From Leptoclinus maculatus (lineage: Eukaryota > Chordata > Actinopteri > Perciformes > Stichaeidae): 64,000 bases of DNA. The position numbers and the translations under genes are program-made. Every line of letters starts with the position of its first letter. Position 1 is the stretch's first letter. A model generated the notes under the pieces. That model had not been told where the DNA came from. It did not search any database and saw nothing but the letters and a program-made list of their open reading frames with translations. Positions 24,675 through 37,000 of the stretch are shown piece after piece. The stretch spans positions 31,481,948 to 31,545,947 of the forward strand of contig JAVDOI010000001.1 in NCBI GenBank assembly GCA_032191485.1, given 5' to 3'.

Positions 24675-27600
24675 CAAAAAAACAGCTTCGATCTGTGTAC
24701 CTGATAAGACATAATTTCCATGCCAATTTTATCCAGGGCGAAGTCATACGCCTGGGCCATCTTCTCTCTGAGGGTCAAACAAATAAAGTGATGTCAGTGT
24801 ATTTTAGAGTACAGCAGTATGTCAGCACACTGTTCCCACTATGCAGCATTGGCGTCTTACTTGTAGCTGGGCAGCTTCCCTTTGGTCTCTCGAACATACG
24901 AGAGGTAACATTTCCACAGGTCGATGTGCAACACTTTCATTAGGCACCTCTGAAACAACTACAGGGGCAAGAACACAAGGTGAAATAACTGGAACACAAA
25001 CACACACTTACATGGACTCCCACCCAGCTTCAGTGTTTATTTTATTTGGCTTTATACACCCATGCTCAAAAACAGCAGTTTGTATTTCAACCCATATGCC
25101 AGATTCCAGGTTTTCCTTGGCACAGTTGTGCAGTGCTCTCTAGTTATTCTGCTTCATTAAACAGGCCTCAGATGTGCCCTACATTTCAGAGAGCTCCTCC
25201 ACCCGCTTGAAGCTCTGTTGAGGGATGTGCCGTCTTGATGGGACATTCAGACACAAACCGAACAGGATAGACTCGCATCATGTGTGCTTGATTATGTTAA
25301 GTGGAAACAACAAATCAGTTCCAAACCAATGCAGAGGTTAACGGTGTCATCGGTTGACTTTATTTTTACATTAAAATAAAAATCATGGGAATATATAAAA
25401 AGGAGTTCCAATAAAGAGACAGCAATGATTATTTTTTAACCTAATAATACAGTCATGGTAGTTTTAACTACAGTATTAGCTATGGTTGCAAGCCAATATG
25501 CAGGAAATCCTCTCGCACTGACATTTTCTCCCATCGGCACACTTTCTGTACTTGTTGGGACCAAACTGACGTGCCTTGTAATACAATGATGCATTTAATG
25601 GACACTATAATAGCGTGAATGCATATTCTTGTAGAAATCACATCAATATTTACAGTATTTACCAGCTAGACTAATTAGAAACAGTGTGACGACCTTTCCC
25701 CGATATTATAAATCACACACCGGTCAGCTTCCAGGACTGTGATGGACTCTTACCTTTTCTACCTTGTCATAGTTTTTAGCCTTGACCTGCAAATCAGAGT
25801 GTAAATGCAAAGTTAATTCAAAAGTCTCCTCTACTTTAATGGCTAACAGGAAACATGCATTCATGCAAATGTGACCACTCACTCACTCACACACACACAC
25901 ACACACACACACAGGGAGGACCTTCAAGATCAACAAAGTGAAATTCACACAAGAATGACAAACTTTAAAAAGGGGTTTATTTTCTTTGTAGATTTCACCA
26001 CATGGATCACCTTCATAACAAAGTGGTTACAGTGAATGACAAACTACCATAACGTCCTGTTTTCCATTGCAGCCTATCTCCCCCTATTTCCAGTATCTAG
26101 CTCTCCACTCTCAAAAAAGGCAAAATTTGCACACAAAAAAAAAAAGACATGACCCGGAAAAACACCAGTGTCCACATGTTGTTGGTAAAAATCCTGAAAA
26201 AATTTGAAAAAGCTTATTTAGAATACCGATTTTTAGAAAAATACTGAAAATGTGCTATTTGTGAATTAGTATTTGATATTTCTAAAGTATTCACAGCCTT
26301 AGGTGTGTGCGTGTTTCCTTGCTAAACACTGTTGCAGTAAGGATTTTCATCTGGCCAACTGTTGAACAGTTCTACTGTCGAACAGCACCAACATTCACAC
26401 TGACTGGTAGAGTGACCGGCTAGAACTAAAAGGAAACATTTATCTTGTGGGTGTCCTGTTGGTGGAGACTGTCACCTCTCAAGTGTCCACTATTGATTAC
26501 AGGCCCCCAAAAAATACTTAAAAAAAACAAAACATGAATGTATCTGTATCCACATCGAAATGTAACAACTACAGTAGAAAACATCACAAGGAAAATACAA
26601 CACTTAACCATTCAAGATGAAAGTGTTATTTTTGGCAATTATGCAACTAATGCACAACGCAATGCAGAATGTTGAGGTGTTGCATGCATGTGGCCAACTC
26701 AGGGGGGGGGGGGGGGGGGGGGGGACGTCCTCTAAATAGAAACCGTTCGTATATTAAAGACGGACTTTTGTTAAACTATGCAGTAAACGCCCACTGCAGT
26801 GTAGAATGCCTTTAGGGTGACTTCCCAACAACAGACTGACCTACAGATCTCATTCCAGGCACAGAAACAGACACATTTAAGCTTCAACCTTCATTAAAAA
26901 ACAGACACGGCAAATGTGAATCTCTCGTAGTAAGAGAGAGACAAGAGTTGTGGTGTTTAGAACATGCATCTACTGTGTTTATTTTTAGCTAAGAAATCCG
27001 TTATTTCATCACCTAATGCCTCAGACGGAATGAATCTGAGCCTCAACAACTGCTGTGAATCCTAGATGCATCTCCACGTGCTACCCTGAAATAGATCAGC
27101 TACATAACGTGCAGGACTTAGACTGTAATCACGGTATAATATGCTGAGATCTTTCTCGATGGTCCTCCAGGAGGGGAACCATTGCTACACATCTAGTGGC
27201 TGCTTTCAGGGCGAGTCTTTAGTAGCTGGTTACATAACAGCCTCATAAAGCTCAAAGTCCACTGAAGATCACTGCCAGACTAAAGAAATCTACAAAACAC
27301 CTACAGGATCCTTTCAGCACACAATCGGCTTACTTTAATACGGGAAAAGAAAGTTCACGACATTAAGTTACATAATGAAATATAAATTGTATTTCTGTGA
27401 TCCAATTGTCTCAGGTCCAACACCCAGTAAATGCTCTTCTTCATTTACATTCCACATCGACGAGTGAAACTGTGCACCGGCTCCACATTACAGAGCTACA
27501 GAAACTCGACTGCATTTAGCTACAGCTTCTAGATCATTGATGCAGTACAATACTGCAAATACAAGCAATAACAATTACACAATTCCTTTCTATGAGAAGA

Positions 27601-30600
27601 CGATTAAGACTGTCAACTAATTTTGTGTTCAACTAAACCAAGTTTTTGGGGGGGGGGGGGGGGGATACACGGAGCCCTTTAGGGGAAATGCTCTGTATTC
27701 TATTAAAAGGGTCGAAGTGGGTTTAGTGAGGCTTTCCAACGTTGGTCAGTTCGGGGGGGGGGGGGGGGGGTAGCAGCTATTCCACATACTTACCAAACAG
27801 GGGAATGCCTTTAAATGAATGAAATGTTCTGCCAACACATGCCTTGGTTTAAAATTCTGACTTTAGAACTACATTGTCTGCTTTTAAATCTCGGGCCATA
27901 AACAAATATATGATAAATAACGTAATGCTGATCCAAATGTCCAGCAAACAGAAACCATTGTGCAAATATGGCAAACTAGTACCGGGGGTTGTGTTTTGGG
28001 CTGAATTGCGGGGAGAGGTGATGGCTTAATAATACAAACATGAAGACGTATAGCAACAAACACAAATAAACATACATTTATGTATTGTATTTTAAGGGAA
28101 TGGCCTATTTGTAGTGTAATTATGAAGTCTACATTCAGAGGCACAACTTCTTAATTAGAACACTAACCTAATCACTTAACATATTTAAAACGCCTAATCT
28201 TTATATTTCCTTTATTTACAAATTTCAATAAATTGACATGACGTAAGTCACTCCAACGGGTGCCAATATCTGTGTACTATAGATGCACTCACAAGCTAAA
28301 TCGTCTTCATACTTCCCGGATACTTGAGGTAATTACCCACCCGCCAACTATCAGTCATAAATATCATTTCCATCATGGATATAAAAAAAAAAAATGAGGG
28401 TAATAATGGGCTGTTTTCAAACCAATCCAAATAATAAATCTGTAACCTATAAGAAAAGTGTACTGGCCTAACACGACATTAAGGTGTTTGAATCTAAAGC
28501 CTGATTGACTCTGATATTCTTTAAGATCCTTAAAGGAAACTTCTCTAGCTGTAGCAACTGCTTTGGCGTAATCACGCTGTTGCAGACGGTCAACTTTGTT
28601 AGAGGGGAAGCTATGCTCATGGTGTGGAGAGCGACACTGATGCTTTACCAGCACAGCTAGTGCCGCCTGTAAGCTAGAATGCATTAGTAAAAAAGGACAG
28701 TTCCCGAGAAGCCTAGTCCATTTGGAAAAGGCAGCAATGCGTTCTTTCATTCCATAACATATGTATGTCCATTTCATTAAAGTTTTCTCTTGCTCTGAGT
28801 AATCCGAGTGGATGAAGAGCGACGAGGGGATAGAAGGAGTAGCTTCATCCGGGGGAGCAACCCCACAACAACAGACTACAACCACTACAAGCTCAACATA
28901 CAGCAACATTCAACTCACAGCGTTAGAGGTAATCATTATCCAGAACTACACGCTGGACTTTAAACTAGAAGCTGAAACCTGATGCTTGATACTGCTGTGC
29001 AAACATTGTTTAACACTAAATTGCAGGAGTCGTCTGCAGAGGTGGAGGGCATCAGAAAGTGCACCTCGCCGGGTTAGGAAAAAATTATGTGCAGAGGAAA
29101 ATTAATCATCCTATCAGTTGCTTATTGCCTAACCGCAAAGCCTGTTGATTGCATCAAGGCAAATGGGTCACTGGTCGTATATATATATATATATATTCAG
29201 GAGTGGGGAGACACGTCTCAAGGAAAGAATGGGCCACACAATCAAAAATATTTGTTTATAAAATTACCCGAAAGAAATGACACAGGAGGCAATAAATTGA
29301 CACGACAAGTGAATAAAAGGCTAATGCACTCCAATACCATTAAAATAGTTTTAATACTGTTGCAGACCAAACATGCAACAAATGCACTTTTACCCCATTT
29401 AAATATGACGTAGAGAATATGTATTGTTTGAATCCTATGAACAATTTGCTGGAACAGAAATGGTTAGAGCTAATTTCCGCTTTGCTTGAGTCCAAAGGCA
29501 CAATTCCTAATGAGTCTAGCTAGGGCCTAATAAACCAAAAGTGCTTTGAAATCATCCCACATCTATGTTTATCACATGCGTTTCATATTGTAGGAAGGTC
29601 TTAGGCAGGTAGATGCTTTAGAATATCTGCAGACATTACTCTTGACCGTCAATAATAAACTTTAGCTAAAAAAAAAAAAGTAGTCAGGCCTAGTGACTCA
29701 AAACAAGAATTGTGACTTTAAACTCAATTGAAGAATGAGACATTTTGTTTGTGTGAAAATCACATTGTTGATCATGTTAGAAAAATCCCCAGCCATGCAC
29801 ACTAAAGAAAAGAAAAAAGTATTAACCTCGGCTTCAATGAATAGTTTCCAGAATCTGCCAGAACTTGGGAACTGGGTGACAAGTCGCTCATATGTCTTCC
29901 TTGCTTTATCTATGGGTTGGTTCTAAAGAAGGAGAATGCATTAACATTCCACACTACTAAAAGCAATCACATGGGAGAAAAATATCAAGTATTTTAACAA
30001 TATATTACCCCCCCCCACCCGTATTCCCAGTTTGCTTAACCCGAGGAATACAACTCTGTGTCACTAAACCTGTGCTTCTCGAATCAGAATGCTCCATGCG
30101 TCAAGGTCATATGGGTTTTCTTCCAACTTCTTCTCTGCCTTCTTCACCTTCTCTGGAATGTACTCTGCCGCAGCCTGCAAGACAACACAAGGGGCACAGG
30201 GAAAGAGGGTTATGCTGCTGAACAGACTTGCGGTGCACTGTAATGCTTGTGATGTGGTAATGACTGTAGTGGCTCGAGGAGGGTCAACATAACGCTAAAT
30301 ATAAGAGTATTATATTGGAGTGGGTTAAGCATTGATTAATGGGGCCCTACATTCTTGGCCACGCCCCTGCAGTGTGTGGAACGAACAAAAACCTCGCGGT
30401 TATTTTAGAGGTAACTCAAGTTACAAACACAGAAAACCCGGTTTCCCCTCATGCAGCTAGTGAATGGGCTTCATGTCGGGCACTACCGAGAAGCATCCAG
30501 CGCCGTGGAACCGTAACATGTACCACTAACGTTACCTGGAGGGAACTAAGAGTGAATATCAATTTAAAATGCAGGTGATGATTAGCCAACTAGCGCGCTA

Positions 30601-30866
30601 ACGTGGGACAATAAGTAGCGACAAGGCTACAAACGGCCAAGAGGCTAAAAGTTAAAGCTTTACGACAAACCCTTGCCGCAATTGTGTAATACTCGCTAAT
30701 ACTGGCGTATACATATACCATAATGCATATGCGCAAACACAGTTTAAATGCTAACGCTATCAATGAATAGCATGCAAGCTAAATTATATTGTAGCGTGTT
30801 AGCAAGGGTTAGCTTGCCTAGTAACGGCGGCTAAGTTACCTGATCGGCTGCTCCCTCGGCGGACAT
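21072..30866 (-). CDS. cstf3: CSTF3 (CstF-77), cleavage stimulation factor subunit 3
   Basis: CstF-77 dimerises through HAT repeats and scaffolds the CstF complex, which binds U/GU-rich RNA downstream of the poly(A) signal in the nucleus. Minus-strand coding exons in transcript order: 30866-30840, 30174-30070, 29922-29827, 25786-25754, 24958-24861, 24767-24701, 24578-24544, 24450-24324, 24217-24140, 24048-23886, 23611-23502, 23380-23264, 23167-22949, 22864-22762, 22569-22500, 22398-22203, 22089-21939, 21786-21692, 21568-21508 and 21271-21072 (TAA). They sum to 2151 bases and 716 residues; human has 717. Alignment from memory is close throughout, with recognisable stretches such as FPSSGRFWKL, SYAENQRITAVRR, ARRAEGIKSGR, and the C-terminal YRARQQKRIR. 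HAT repeats fill about residues 45-550. The proline-rich segment and the GPFVQVDELME part that binds the CstF-64 hinge follow. No damage is seen. Confidence 0.97.
24632..24674 (-). repeat. cstf3: (TA)n(CA)n repeat in CSTF3 intron
   Basis: Alternating TA then CA units. On the CSTF3 transcript this is a UG tract starting 26 bases after the donor of the exon at 24767-24701. Confidence 0.9.
24959..25753 (-). other. cstf3: CSTF3 intron 4
   Basis: A 795-base intron between the tiny 33-base exon (25786-25754) and the next exon. No feature is recognised. Confidence 0.85.
26702..26724 (+). repeat. Poly-G tract (23 G)
   Basis: Uninterrupted run of 23 G on the plus strand (poly-C in the CSTF3 transcript) within intron 3. 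Length may be affected by sequencing. Confidence 0.9.
27648..27664 (+). repeat. Poly-G tract (17 G)
   Basis: Second uninterrupted G run in CSTF3 intron 3. Confidence 0.9.
27753..27770 (+). repeat. Poly-G tract (18 G)
   Basis: Third uninterrupted G run in CSTF3 intron 3, only 88 bases after the second. Confidence 0.9.
29698..30866 (-). CDS. cstf3: Candidate short CSTF3 isoform from intron 3 read-through
   Basis: If the weak exon 3 donor is not used, the frame continues past residue 76 for 42 more codons and stops at TGA 29700-29698, giving a protein of about 118 residues. Mammalian CSTF3 makes a comparable short product by polyadenylation in the same intron. The frame and stop are seen; use of the isoform is inference. 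Confidence 0.4.
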
Positions 30867-31100
30867 GGCTGGAAGAGTAATCTAGGTGAGAAATGTTACA
30901 CCAGTTGGAATAACGCTAAAATAATAACGTGATGGCAACCTTAAAACGACTAAATAATCGGCATAGCTTCGAAGTGTCGATCACATTGCCCTCAAGCAAC
31001 TAGCTGCTCTATTTGCTAGCCGATATTCTCAAAATGGCGTGAAACTTGAGTTCCGCTGCGCGAGCACCGGGTGCAGCAACAACAATAGCACTTCCGGTGC
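30867..31100 (-). promoter_or_regulatory. cstf3: CSTF3 5' UTR and promoter
   Basis: Upstream of the CSTF3 ATG is a TATA-less region. An AAAATGGCG YY1-like core lies at about 31031-31039. An ACTTCCGG ETS/GABP-type site lies at about 31090-31097. CpGs are locally enriched around 31040-31100. This is typical of a housekeeping promoter. The exact start site is not visible. Confidence 0.5.
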
Positions 31101-31289
31101 GAATCCTTTTAGCAAAATAAAACACCACCGTTCACAATATTTAACCTGACTAAAACACACACGGAATGTGTAATATGACTGCGCAAATTTAATGTTGCAA
31201 TATAATCGAACATATCACACTTTTTATGGGAGTCAGAATGCAGGAGCGTATTGAGGCCCATTGAGCATTAACCGATAGGATTGCCTCTT

Positions 31290-31345
31290 ACAAATAATAA
31301 TAATAATAATAATACATTTTATTTGTATAGCGCTTTAAAAGCTAC
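31290..31345 (+). repeat. (AAT)n with dispersed-repeat tail
   Basis: An AAT trinucleotide run passes into TACATTTTATTTGTATAGCG, a phrase I recognise as a recurrent end of dispersed fish retroelement copies. Too short to assign to a family. Confidence 0.45.
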
Positions 31346-33198
31346 TCAAAGACGCAATCAGATGATGCATCATTTTGATAGCCTCAAATGGGGATTTAAA
31401 AAAAAGTATATATTATTGGAAGCAGGGGATGTAAAGGCTGTGCCCTCTGTGTTCTATTGTTTATTATATGTGTAGCATTTCTTTGTCTTATGCTTATTTT
31501 ACTCAAAGATAAAGATGTAATATGAACGAAAAAATAATTGTACTAGCTGTTTAAGCATGTCAAGCACGTGCATTCAAGTGACTCATGAAACTCGAAACCA
31601 AGTTTCTAATTTTGGCCGATAGGCGGCTTCTGGCAATGGCCATTAAACAAATACATACCTTTGTATTTTTAATTGTATTATCCGTGAGGTTCAAGTTATG
31701 AATCTCAAACTTTATATGTAAGACTATACACAATTTTGTAATAGTGAATAAAAACACAAAAGTTATATCAGCAATAACACAACAAAAGCTCGTTTTGTAC
31801 TACATGGTGCTGGTAACCTTACTAACCACTAGGGGGCGACAAATGAACACCCTCGCAATGACAGCGCGCGCTTGTGTGTATCTAAAACAGACCAGAGCAA
31901 AAGACCGTAGAGTAGTTACCTGATCACAAGCAAACAAGTGTCTTTTTCCCCTCAAACAAGAAAATCTGTGTATAATTACTCGTACAATAGTAGTACTGTG
32001 ACATGACATTATGCCGCTTTTTCTTTTTCTAATAAATGTGTTTTTACAATTTTTTGTGATTTCTTTTGGGGGGGGGGGAAACACACATCGAAATGGGTTT
32101 TGAGTTAAATTATGAATACGCATGTCCTGACAAGATCATTGGATAGTGTGGCCTTGTTAGTGCAGTGTTTTAGGTCACTGTTAATTGGAGTCTTTTTTTG
32201 ACACAGTCTAGATTTGATGGTAAGCCATGCGCTCCTGACTAGGTTAAGCCTGGGAGGGACAACATAGGAAGCACTCCAGGAAGCACACTCCATGAGAAGC
32301 TAGGACATAAAAGAGGTTTCTATGGCCTATGCCTGGGCTATTACCCAGCTGTGTTTACTCATGATGCACCAGGTTAGACAAGAGGTGTTTACACCTGCTT
32401 TCCAGCTGACCAGGCCTGGTGGTTTGTTGTCTGTAATTGGGGTGGGGGACTGGGAAAACAATAGCATTTTGGTAGATTAGATTACAGCGAGTCTTCTCAG
32501 ACATTGGGGGTTTATGAGCAGCTTTGTCAGCTGGGTGCCTCCTGACTGTCTGAGCAGCAGATTTCAGCTTGTGCTCCCCCACCAATTTCCTTAAGCACAC
32601 TCTGCTGTTGACACATTGCTAAAGAAGAGAGACAAATAAGTATTTTGGTTCATTAACATTAAGTTCTTCCATGGCATTTTCAAAGATCAAATGTTAACGT
32701 CTCATATACTTACTAATGGATTCACCCTCCTGATATTGTACATGGCATAAGATTTTTTTGATCAGATCTTTTGTATGTTGAGCAATCAGTCAACATCTCA
32801 GTTATGCATATGCCTGTAAAATAAAATATGCAGTTTCCCATTCAGTTGGCCCCCTTACCGCTCATTGTCATTGCCTTATTCTATATATAACCATATCTTT
32901 ATTCTAATACATAACTTTGAAGTTTTGTTTATTAAGGAGACTATATAGAGGATGTAATTGTCTTGTCGCTGTTTTTTTTCTCCGATCAGCCTTCAGGGGT
33001 ATAAACTAAACAAAGAAAACAAAACACAGACTTATAACTTTAATATGTTTTATTCACAAGTCAAATCACTGCAATAACACTTTACAATAAATCACCTCTG
33101 GCCAAATCATTCACACCACTACACTGTTGTTTGTTTGTTTTGCTTGGTTAAATCTTTGCACTACTGTTTAGTTAGTTAATTTAATACTATTCTATTTC

Positions 33199-33461
<263 letters not shown>

Positions 33462-33889
33462 CTCTGACCACTGCAATCTACGCCTTTATTTCTGTCATCC
33501 TTTTAAACATACACATATATTAACATTTCACAAAGTCTTTAGGTATACACCATTTGTATATCTGTGTAAGCATACAAGCTACATGTAAATCCTAGATCTT
33601 TGTGAATGTATTTGCTCGCTGATCGATTACTCTGGTCTGACCAATGCCGTCAGTTCACAAACATTTGCCTGGTTGGTACTAGAGAGAAAAGGGACATGCT
33701 AGAAGCAGTCAGGACCGCGGAGCAGCACGTCTAGACGGGGTAACGGACCCCCCTTTTTAGAGATGGGCCACTTCGCCCAAAGAGGAAGAAGACGACTGTG
33801 AACTGTGTAACTACAACCTGGACTCGGTGTGGTGTTTCTGGACGCTCAAATGCAAGAGTTATTTATTGTTTAAAAATGTGGGAGATGGT

Positions 33890-34033
33890 GGCGTTACCGA
33901 GAGCGAGCTCTCCCTTCCTGTCGTCTAGGACAAGATGGCAGCAATGCAGGCGAACTGTGCATGTTATGGATTCATAAATCCATACCATGTTCAGAGAAGC
34001 CCTGGATTATACTTATAGTGACTCTATGTGAAG
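33890..34033 (+). promoter_or_regulatory. hipk3: HIPK3 first exon and promoter-proximal region
   Basis: A strong donor AAG|GTGAGT at 34034 ends a probable first exon. An AAGATGGCAGC YY1-like element at 33932-33942 is of the kind usually found just downstream of vertebrate start sites. The exon's 5' limit is not visible. Several ATGs occur in it: 33935 opens a closed uORF, and 33961 is in frame with the HIPK3 start in exon 2. Confidence 0.55.
33935..34018 (+). CDS. HIPK3 5' uORF, 27 codons
   Basis: The ATG inside the YY1-like motif opens a 27-codon frame (MAAMQANCACYG...) ending in TAG at 34016-34018, wholly inside exon 1. It overlaps, in another frame, an ATG at 33961 that runs into the HIPK3 frame. 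A translated uORF here would lower main-frame initiation. No evidence of translation is available. Confidence 0.3.
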   Translation: MAAMQANCACYGFINPYHVQRSPGLYL

Positions 34034-37000
34034 GTGAGTGGTGGAGAGAAGGCCGTCAATGGTGATACTTCTTTATCGCAACCTTTTAGTTAGAATGTGA
34101 CGTAATACAAAGTCATAACTTGGCTACAAACTTAGCTAGCAAGCCTTTTGCTGTATACGGGTTTGAACGTAGCTATAGCTCTGTCAGCACTTTGGGTAAT
34201 TAACGTACTTGTGGTGAATTTATTTTAATATCGTCCTGACAACCAGCGGTAGCGATGACGTTGTTGGTAATTATTAACGTGACACTGTTGTGTTTGTTAT
34301 TCCAGTGTTGTCACAGCGACCCGTTGATGTTCTACTTGACATGTTGCGTTAAACTTGTGAGTGTTGTATTAACGTTAACGTTACTTAATACGCGTTGTGT
34401 TAGCTTCCAGTTGACCTAGCAAAACATTGCAACATCATAATTATAGCTAGCAAAGATTCGATAGATCTTTTTTATATTTTCAGAATAACACATGCTGGAT
34501 TCTACTGTCTAAATGTGTATGTATTTAGTAATGTCACCTGCTACTAAATCAACCTTAACTTATAATCATAATGGAAGCGCAATTGTAAAGTAGTAGCTAT
34601 ATAAATGTCTTTATCGCCGTTAACGCGAGACTATAACGTGTCTAAACTGCGTACTAAATCTAACGTTAGTAAGCTAACGTTAGGTTAGCGAGCTAGTTCT
34701 CTTGCGAGCCTCTCAGGGTGTGTGTCCGTTGATATTGTCAAGTATTTCGGTCCTTATTGTCCAGGTAATCATTCTAAACGAGGTTGTAATAACCTACTTG
34801 ATGCTTTACCACAATGCAGGTGGTGGTTCCGTGTTAAAGAGGAGGTAGAGGGTAATAGTTGATCTCCTATATGAGGGTGTGTACACCAAAACCAGCAAAA
34901 CAAAAGTACCCTATATTGTTTGCACTTACAGTAATTTTGTGGCATGAAACCATCACTTGTGTTTATTTTTTTGTAAAATGGTGAAACTGAAAATCAAGAC
35001 TTACTGTGGCCTACAACGTTGGAGCTAATAAGTGAATATACTTTCCCCTCTGCATGTCTGGCTTGTGCGACAATAGCGCTAGTATTTCTTATTTTGTTTC
35101 ACTGAAACTAAGGAATGACATATTGTAGATAATTGTTTTGGTTTCCTATATTAAGCTGAACATTTTGGCAAGTTGGGCCTATGCAGCAGACATGGCTGCT
35201 TAGTTTGGTCCAAATAGTACAGAGGCTATTGTGGCTACCCTTTTTTGTAGTTTCTGTTCTTGTTACCTAATCAAAGATAACTGCTGTTTTACTTGTAATT
35301 ATTTTGATTCCACTACTCTCATACAAATAGTATCAAGTTACACAATAATATTACATTTCCGAGTAGAGTGTATGTAAGTAGAGATGAGCAGGTAATACTG
35401 TGAACCTTTTTAAACAACACCATGAGTACAGCGAGGCTGCAGCACTGTTTGTGTGGTTCCCCTTTGCTTACACACTCCTGTACTCGTTTTTCACATTCGT
35501 TAGCTTATCAGTAGCACAGACTCAGCAGGGTTGTGGGTGGTAATGATACCAGTAATGCCAGAAGACAGTCAGCACAACGTGGCCAGTAAATACATGTGTA
35601 AACAGTGTTTTCCCAAACAAGAATTTGTGTTGGTGGGTTTGTTAACAGGGGCGGGGAGGCAATACGACTTGGGATCATGTTGTCAGCAGGCTATCAGTAT
35701 TACATTGTGGCCAACTTCATGACTGGTTTCCAAGTGATGTCATCTTTAGATGTACGTGCAGATATGAGGCAGTAAACAAAACGGAATGGTTGAATGTTTA
35801 TGAGAAGAGCACTGTGACGAAGAGGATGTTGTGCATAACTTTCATGAGTCACACAAGTGATGGGTGGAAAACATCCAATATCCCAAAGAAGTAAACATCT
35901 ATTCCAGCACACGGAACGTAATTACTTATATGTATCGAGCAATCTGGTCAGAGCCCAGGATTTGAATGTCATGGTGGATGCTTTTGTGTGGAAAAACTGT
36001 AAAATGGCTCACTCTGCTGCTGTGGTCATGGCTTATTCAATGCTGATTTAAGTGTAACAGTTTGTGGCGCTCTATGATCAATTCTTTGCTGATCAATTTG
36101 AGTGCTTGTTGGGGCGGCTAGTATTTCAGCGTGTGCAACATGGTGACAGCTGTTGATATATGTTTGGTATAGGTGATCGACAGGTGGCTTTGAAAGCAGA
36201 ATACATTACTTGGTCACACATCTATAGATTTTAGACATCTGAAATGAGGTTTTACAATGTACATCTGGCATACATCTAGTGTCTTCTGTTTTCCTCACAG
36301 AAAGCAGAAATGACTGCTACTATATCTTTAGTATAATAGTCAACTGCAATGCAAATTGTCTACAGGGAGAATACTTTGAAACGTCATACGTTCACAGAGG
36401 AAATACCTTGTGGTCACATGTTTCAGAATATAAAAGGCCTTTTATATCTAAAGGGCATAGAAGATCATGTTCACGAGACACAGGCAAAGCACCACAGTGT
36501 GTACTGTTGGGGTTGTGGCGCTGTGAGTTAAGGCAGCAACCTCAGACTAACAATCGAGGGATCGCAACAGCAGGAAGCGAAGAGGGACTTCTTTTGTTTC
36601 CACTGTCTCAGTCTGCATTCAGTACCACAATCTGAACAGCAGCTAAGAAGACCGCATTGCATTATTTCACGAATAACCAAACGTGTTCTGGGTCACGTTA
36701 CAAATACAATCACGAGTAGCCAAATCATGTAGTGCATCCAACAAGACCCAACAAGTAATTCATTGTGTCTGTATATAACAGTGTTTGCTGTTTCGTTGCT
36801 GGTATTAACATAATGGCTGACCTTGCGTTACTGTACATATTGACCAAGATTAGTGCTGGTTGTGAACTAGAGAACAAAGAACCACAAAGCCATTGAAATT
36901 AACTGATAATGAATTGGGTTCATATGTCATCACCACAGATGGGCTTTTGGACTGTCTGAAGTCTAACATAGCCTCATACATTTAGCTGAACAATCCCTGT

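Larger units (their letters stand above)
25787..29826 (-). other. cstf3: CSTF3 intron 3, candidate intronic-polyadenylation intron
   Basis: At 4.0 kb this is much the largest CSTF3 intron (the others are below 0.8 kb). Its donor reads GAG|GTTAAT, departing from GTRAGT at +3, +5 and +6. Minus-strand AATAAA hexamers lie at 28216-28211, 26983-26978 and 25981-25976, with an ATTAAA at 29355-29350. It also holds three long poly-G runs and an unexplained 178-codon open frame at 28909-28373. In human, CstF-77 is autoregulated by a poly(A) site in intron 3, helped by a weak donor and large intron; the same layout is visible here. Confidence 0.6.

Noticed and set aside
36505..36640. Possible tRNA-derived SINE head in HIPK3 intron 1
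   Set aside because: A box A-like stretch is present, but box B is poor and no tail or duplication was found.
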